From NCBI RefSeq assembly GCF_003056725.1, contig NZ_QBKZ01000004.1, positions 70,952-111,133 on the forward strand: a stretch of 40,182 nucleotides of DNA, in the 5' to 3' direction. Below the pieces are notes generated by a model that had not been told where the DNA came from, did no database searches, and saw nothing but the letters and a program-made list of their open reading frames with translations. This stretch comes from Mangrovicoccus ximenensis (GTDB taxonomy: Bacteria; Pseudomonadota; Alphaproteobacteria; Rhodobacterales; Rhodobacteraceae). A program made the translations under genes and the position numbers. Numbering within the stretch: the stretch's first letter is position 1; each line of letters opens with the position of its first letter. Below are positions 37,444 through 40,182 of the stretch, in pieces.

Positions 37444-37464
37444 GGTGTCTCCTCCTTTGCATGG

Positions 37465-37863
37465 GTCCGGCCGTGCGGCCGGGGCGCGCTGCCGGATCCC
37501 TGCCCGGTCAGCGTGTTTGTCGGGCAATCGCGCGCGCGCCGGGACCCGGTGCAGGGCCAGGCGCGCCGCAATGCCCGGTGGCGGCCCTGCGCGGTGCTGC
37601 AGCGGCTGCCCGAGGGCGGCCCGCCGCCGGTGGCTGCGATCGCAGAGGAGCTGGGCGTGAGCGCGCGCACCCTGACCCGGCGGTTGGCCGAGGAGGGGCT
37701 GGGCTACCGCGAACTGGTCGAGGAGGTGCGCCGCCGCAAGGCCCAGCTTATGCTGTCGGACCGGACGCTGAGCCGGATATGCCGAGCAGAGCAGCTTCAC
37801 CAATGCGTTCCGCCGCTGGACCGGCCGGGCGCCGGGCGCCTACCGCAGCGACCTGGGGCGCTA
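37465..37863 (+). pseudogene. AraC-family regulator, C-terminal part with an internal deletion
   Basis: The plus-strand frame has the first helix-turn-helix of an AraC protein (GPPPVAAIAEELGVSARTLT followed by RRLAEEGLGYRELVEEVRRR and [13 protein letters not shown]). Then about 16 bases that would encode the turn of the second motif are missing near 37780, and the rest continues in another frame: [20 protein letters not shown] then AYRSDLGR and TAG at 37863. The N-terminal sensor domain is also absent. It is dead. Confidence 0.75.
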
Positions 37864-39070
37864 GGGGGCCCGCCATTGCGGCGGTTCCGGCACAGCGGAG
37901 ACGTGACGCGGGGCCGCCGGACGGTTGCCGCAGCGGCGCCCGCACGGGGCGCTCCGGTCTTTTCCGGCAATCTTCATGGGTCCGGCCGGAGCATGGCTGT
38001 CCCCGGCAGACCGGTTCTTTGCGGGGCGGGGTGCCGGCGGAACGATGCGCTGCAGGCCGGGGCCGCGGCTGCCGAGTCATCCGCTGCGCTGCCCCAGTTC
38101 GTCCTGAACAAGTCCGATTGCATTGATGCCCTGCAGATTTCGGCCCGATGCGCTCCAGCCCCGGTACCTCGCCCGCGCATCTGGCCTGCGCCAGCGGACA
38201 GCGGGTGCGGAACACGCAGCCCGAGGGCGGCGAGATCGGCGAGGGCAGCTCGCCCTCCAGCACCGCGCGCGGACGCGCCTTCTCAACCACCGGATCGGGG
38301 ATCGGCGCCGAGGCGATCAGCGCACGGGTATAGGGATGCATCGGGCGCTCGACCAGCCGGGCGGCAGGCGCGTGCTCCATCACCCGGCCGAGATACATCA
38401 CCATGATCTCGTCCGAGATGTGCCGCACGACGCTCAGGTCATGGGCGATGAAGATCAGCGACAGCCCCATCTCGGCCTGCAATTCGCGCAGCAGGTTCAC
38501 CACCTGCGCCTGCACCGACACGTCGAGCGCCGAGACCGGTTCGTCGCAGACCACCAGCCGCGGCCCCGAGATCAGCGCGCGGGCGATGCCGATCCGCTGG
38601 CACTGGCCGCCGGAGAATTCGTGCGGATAGCGGTTGCGCAGCTCGGCGCGCAGCCCGACCCGCTCCATCAGCGCGACGATCCTGTCGGTGCGCTCGGCCT
38701 TGCGCATCTCGGGACGGTGCGTGACCAGCGGTTCGGCGATGATCTCGCCCACGGTCATGCGCGGGTTCAGTGCCGCCAGCGGGTCCTGGAAGATCATCTG
38801 GACCTCGGGGCGCTGATCCTCGCCCAAGGGCTTGCCGTCCCAGAGCACCTCGCCGCCCGCGCGCGGCACCAGCCCGAGGATCGCGCGCGCGAGCGTCGAC
38901 TTGCCCGAGCCGCTTTCGCCGACGATGCCCAGCGTCTTTCCGGCGGCAAGGTCGAACCCTGCCCCCTGCACCGCGCGCAGGAGCCGCCGGTTGCGCCATG
39001 GGAACAACCCGCCGCCCTTGACCGGGAAGCTGACCGACAGGTCGCGGACGCGCAGAAGGGCCCCGGTCAT
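37748..39070 (-). CDS. Oligopeptide/dipeptide ABC transporter ATPase (DppF/OppF type), 3' end altered
   Basis: The ATG at 39070 overlaps the stop of the upstream ATPase in an ATGA. Walker [10 protein letters not shown] (residues 51-59), [20 protein letters not shown], signature [15 protein letters not shown], Walker [13 protein letters not shown] and [20 protein letters not shown] are complete, followed by the oligopeptide-transporter C-terminal region with [14 protein letters not shown], whose cysteines may bind a cluster. The match ends near [10 protein letters not shown] (about 38140). Beyond that the frame reads on for about 130 residues through unrelated DNA and the antisense of an AraC remnant to 37748. 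The ATPase core is intact, so the protein may still work. Confidence 0.82.
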   Translation of the reverse strand: MTGALLRVRDLSVSFPVKGGGLFPWRNRRLLRAVQGAGFDLAAGKTLGIVGESGSGKSTLARAILGLVPRAGGEVLWDGKPLGEDQRPEVQMIFQDPLAALNPRMTVGEIIAEPLVTHRPEMRKAERTDRIVALMERVGLRAELRNRYPHEFSGGQCQRIGIARALISGPRLVVCDEPVSALDVSVQAQVVNLLRELQAEMGLSLIFIAHDLSVVRHISDEIMVMYLGRVMEHAPAARLVERPMHPYTRALIASAPIPDPVVEKARPRAVLEGELPSPISPPSGCVFRTRCPLAQARCAGEVPGLERIGPKSAGHQCNRTCSGRTGAAQRMTRQPRPRPAAHRSAGTPPRKEPVCRGQPCSGRTHEDCRKRPERPVRAPLRQPSGGPASRLRCAGTAAMAGPLAPQVAAVGARRPAGPAAERIGEAALLGISGSASGPTA

Positions 39071-40026
39071 GCGAAGACCTCCTGCGGCAGATGGCAGGCG
39101 CGCAGCCGGTCCCGCCCTTCGAGCGGCGGCATAGAGGCGCGGCAAACATCCATGACCCGGTCGCAGCGCGGCGCGAAGGGGCAGCCCGTCCCGAGATCGG
39201 CCATGTTCGGCGGATCGCCCGGGATGGCGCGCAGCTCTGCCTCGACCCGGTCGAGCCGCGGCACGGCGGCGAGCAATCCTTCAGTATAGGGATGCAGCGG
39301 CCGGGCGAAAACAGCTTCGGTCGTGCCCTGCTCCATCACCTGCCCGCCATACATGACCAGCATCCGCTCGGTGGCGCCCGCGACGATGCCGAGGTCATGG
39401 GTGATCAGGATCAGCGCGGTGCCGAATTCGGCGCGGATGTCCGCGAGCAGCGCCATGATCTGCGCCTGCACGGTGACGTCGAGCGCCGTGGTCGGCTCGT
39501 CCGCGATCAGCAGCCGCGGACGGCACAGCAGCGCCATGGCGATCATCACCCGCTGCCGCATGCCGCCCGACATCTCGTGCGGGTACTGGCGCAGCCGCGC
39601 CCGCGCCTCGGGGATGCGTACCGCGCCGAGCATCCGCGCCGCCTCGGCCAGCGCCGCGCGCTTCGAGGCGCCCTGGTGCAATTGCAGCACCTCGGCCATC
39701 TGGTCGCCGACCGTCATGTAGGGATTGAGCGAGGTCATCGGGTCCTGGAAGATCACCGCGATCTCGCTGGCACGGATGCGGTTCAGCTCGCGCTCGGGGA
39801 TGTTCAGGATCTCGCGCCCCTCCCATGTCACCGACCCCGAGGCGCGGCCGTTGCGCGCCAGAAGCCCGAGACAGGCGAAGGCGGTCTGGCTCTTGCCCGA
39901 GCCGCTCTCGCCGACGATGGCCAGCGTCTCCCCGGCGCGGAGATCGAAGCTGACCCCGTTGACGGCCGAGACCGCGCCGTCCCGGGTGTCGAAGCGCACC
40001 CGCAGGTCCTTGACGGAAAGCAGCAT
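39067..40026 (-). CDS. Oligopeptide/dipeptide ABC transporter ATPase (DppD/OppD type)
   Basis: The 319-residue protein starts [20 protein letters not shown] at an ATG at 40026. Walker [11 protein letters not shown] (from residue 39), [20 protein letters not shown], signature [15 protein letters not shown], Walker [13 protein letters not shown] and [20 protein letters not shown] are all present, and the C-terminal [20 protein letters not shown] plus CDRVMDVC cluster region is typical of OppD. It pairs with the next ATPase as a heterodimer and couples ATP hydrolysis to import of peptides or related compounds such as nickel chelates. The permease gene precedes it by 26 bases. The substrate cannot be told without the binding protein. 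Confidence 0.93.
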   Translation of the reverse strand: MLLSVKDLRVRFDTRDGAVSAVNGVSFDLRAGETLAIVGESGSGKSQTAFACLGLLARNGRASGSVTWEGREILNIPERELNRIRASEIAVIFQDPMTSLNPYMTVGDQMAEVLQLHQGASKRAALAEAARMLGAVRIPEARARLRQYPHEMSGGMRQRVMIAMALLCRPRLLIADEPTTALDVTVQAQIMALLADIRAEFGTALILITHDLGIVAGATERMLVMYGGQVMEQGTTEAVFARPLHPYTEGLLAAVPRLDRVEAELRAIPGDPPNMADLGTGCPFAPRCDRVMDVCRASMPPLEGRDRLRACHLPQEVFA

Positions 40027-40052
40027 TCAGCGGTCCTTCGGAAATGCCATGG

Positions 40053-40182
40053 TTACCGATCCTTCGGATCGAGTGCGTCGCGCAGCCCGTCGCCGATGAA
40101 GAAGAAGGCGAAGAGCGTCGCGACGGGGAAGAGGGGCGGGAAGGCAGGCTGCCAGAGCGTGCCGTATTGCATGGTCGCCGCC
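40053..40182 (-). CDS. ABC transporter permease (DppC/OppC type), C-terminal end
   Basis: The window ends inside this gene. The last 42 residues (MQYGTLWQPAFPPLFPVATL, then FAFFFIGDGLRDALDPKDR and TAA) are the final membrane helix and cytoplasmic end of an OppC-type permease, with the family-typical GDGLRDALDP. It is the upstream gene of the two ATPases in one operon on the minus strand. Confidence 0.85.
   Translation of the reverse strand, partial: AATMQYGTLWQPAFPPLFPVATLFAFFFIGDGLRDALDPKDR

Overview
The window reads as high-GC alphaproteobacterial chromosome, most likely order Rhodobacterales. The grounds are family resemblance only: a sarcosine-oxidase-type alpha subunit, CcmI, a YlxR/L7Ae fusion next to infB and nusA, a 40-residue small protein that I recall from Rhodobacterales, and the general protein style. 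No rRNA gene or CRISPR array was seen.

Layout. 1-3480 holds a galactose-type dehydrogenase end followed by a chain of cleanly truncated genes (alpha-galactosidase, sarcosine oxidase alpha, ccmI, a helicase tail, a BRCT-like tail). 3600-8000 is mostly intact: a 49-residue acidic peptide with a DUF1989 protein, a deoD/aldo-keto reductase pair, an orphan PAS-like protein with a cysteine-rich tail, and a secreted protein. 7985-19446 is the conserved housekeeping core: secA diverging from ppiase-argJ-mutT, a small protein with its own terminator, and the rimP-nusA-ylxR-infB operon with a recognisable promoter and a leader terminator. 19600-22053 carries an AraC regulator and a serine hydrolase.

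22400-26477 is an insertion-sequence graveyard: one nearly complete but frameshifted IS630 element, then relics of IS5 (two, in opposite orientations), IS3 and IS66. Acetyl-CoA synthetase (acs) follows. From 28430 to 38140 intact genes (a vanillyl-alcohol-oxidase-type flavoprotein, a Wza-type capsule exporter, a triple tRNA-Gly array, a TetR regulator, a NitT/TauT-type binding protein) are separated by pieces of other genes: RsmB, SDRs, MmgE/PrpD, KpsS/KpsC-like, a glycine-rich surface or tail protein, MFS, a possible membrane-fusion protein, FAH and AraC. The right end is an oligopeptide-type ABC operon (permease, two ATPases) read on the minus strand, with the last ATPase altered at its 3' end.

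The most striking property is the mosaic. At least ten junctions cut genes in mid-domain and join them to unrelated fragments, often in opposite orientation, while most fragments keep an open frame right up to the junction. This fits either recent IS-associated deletion and rearrangement or chimeric assembly; the sequence alone cannot decide. The most testable regulatory observation is the promoter plus intrinsic terminator in the leader of rimP-nusA-infB, which would allow NusA-dependent attenuation. All functional names come from motif and family recognition by eye; no database search was possible.
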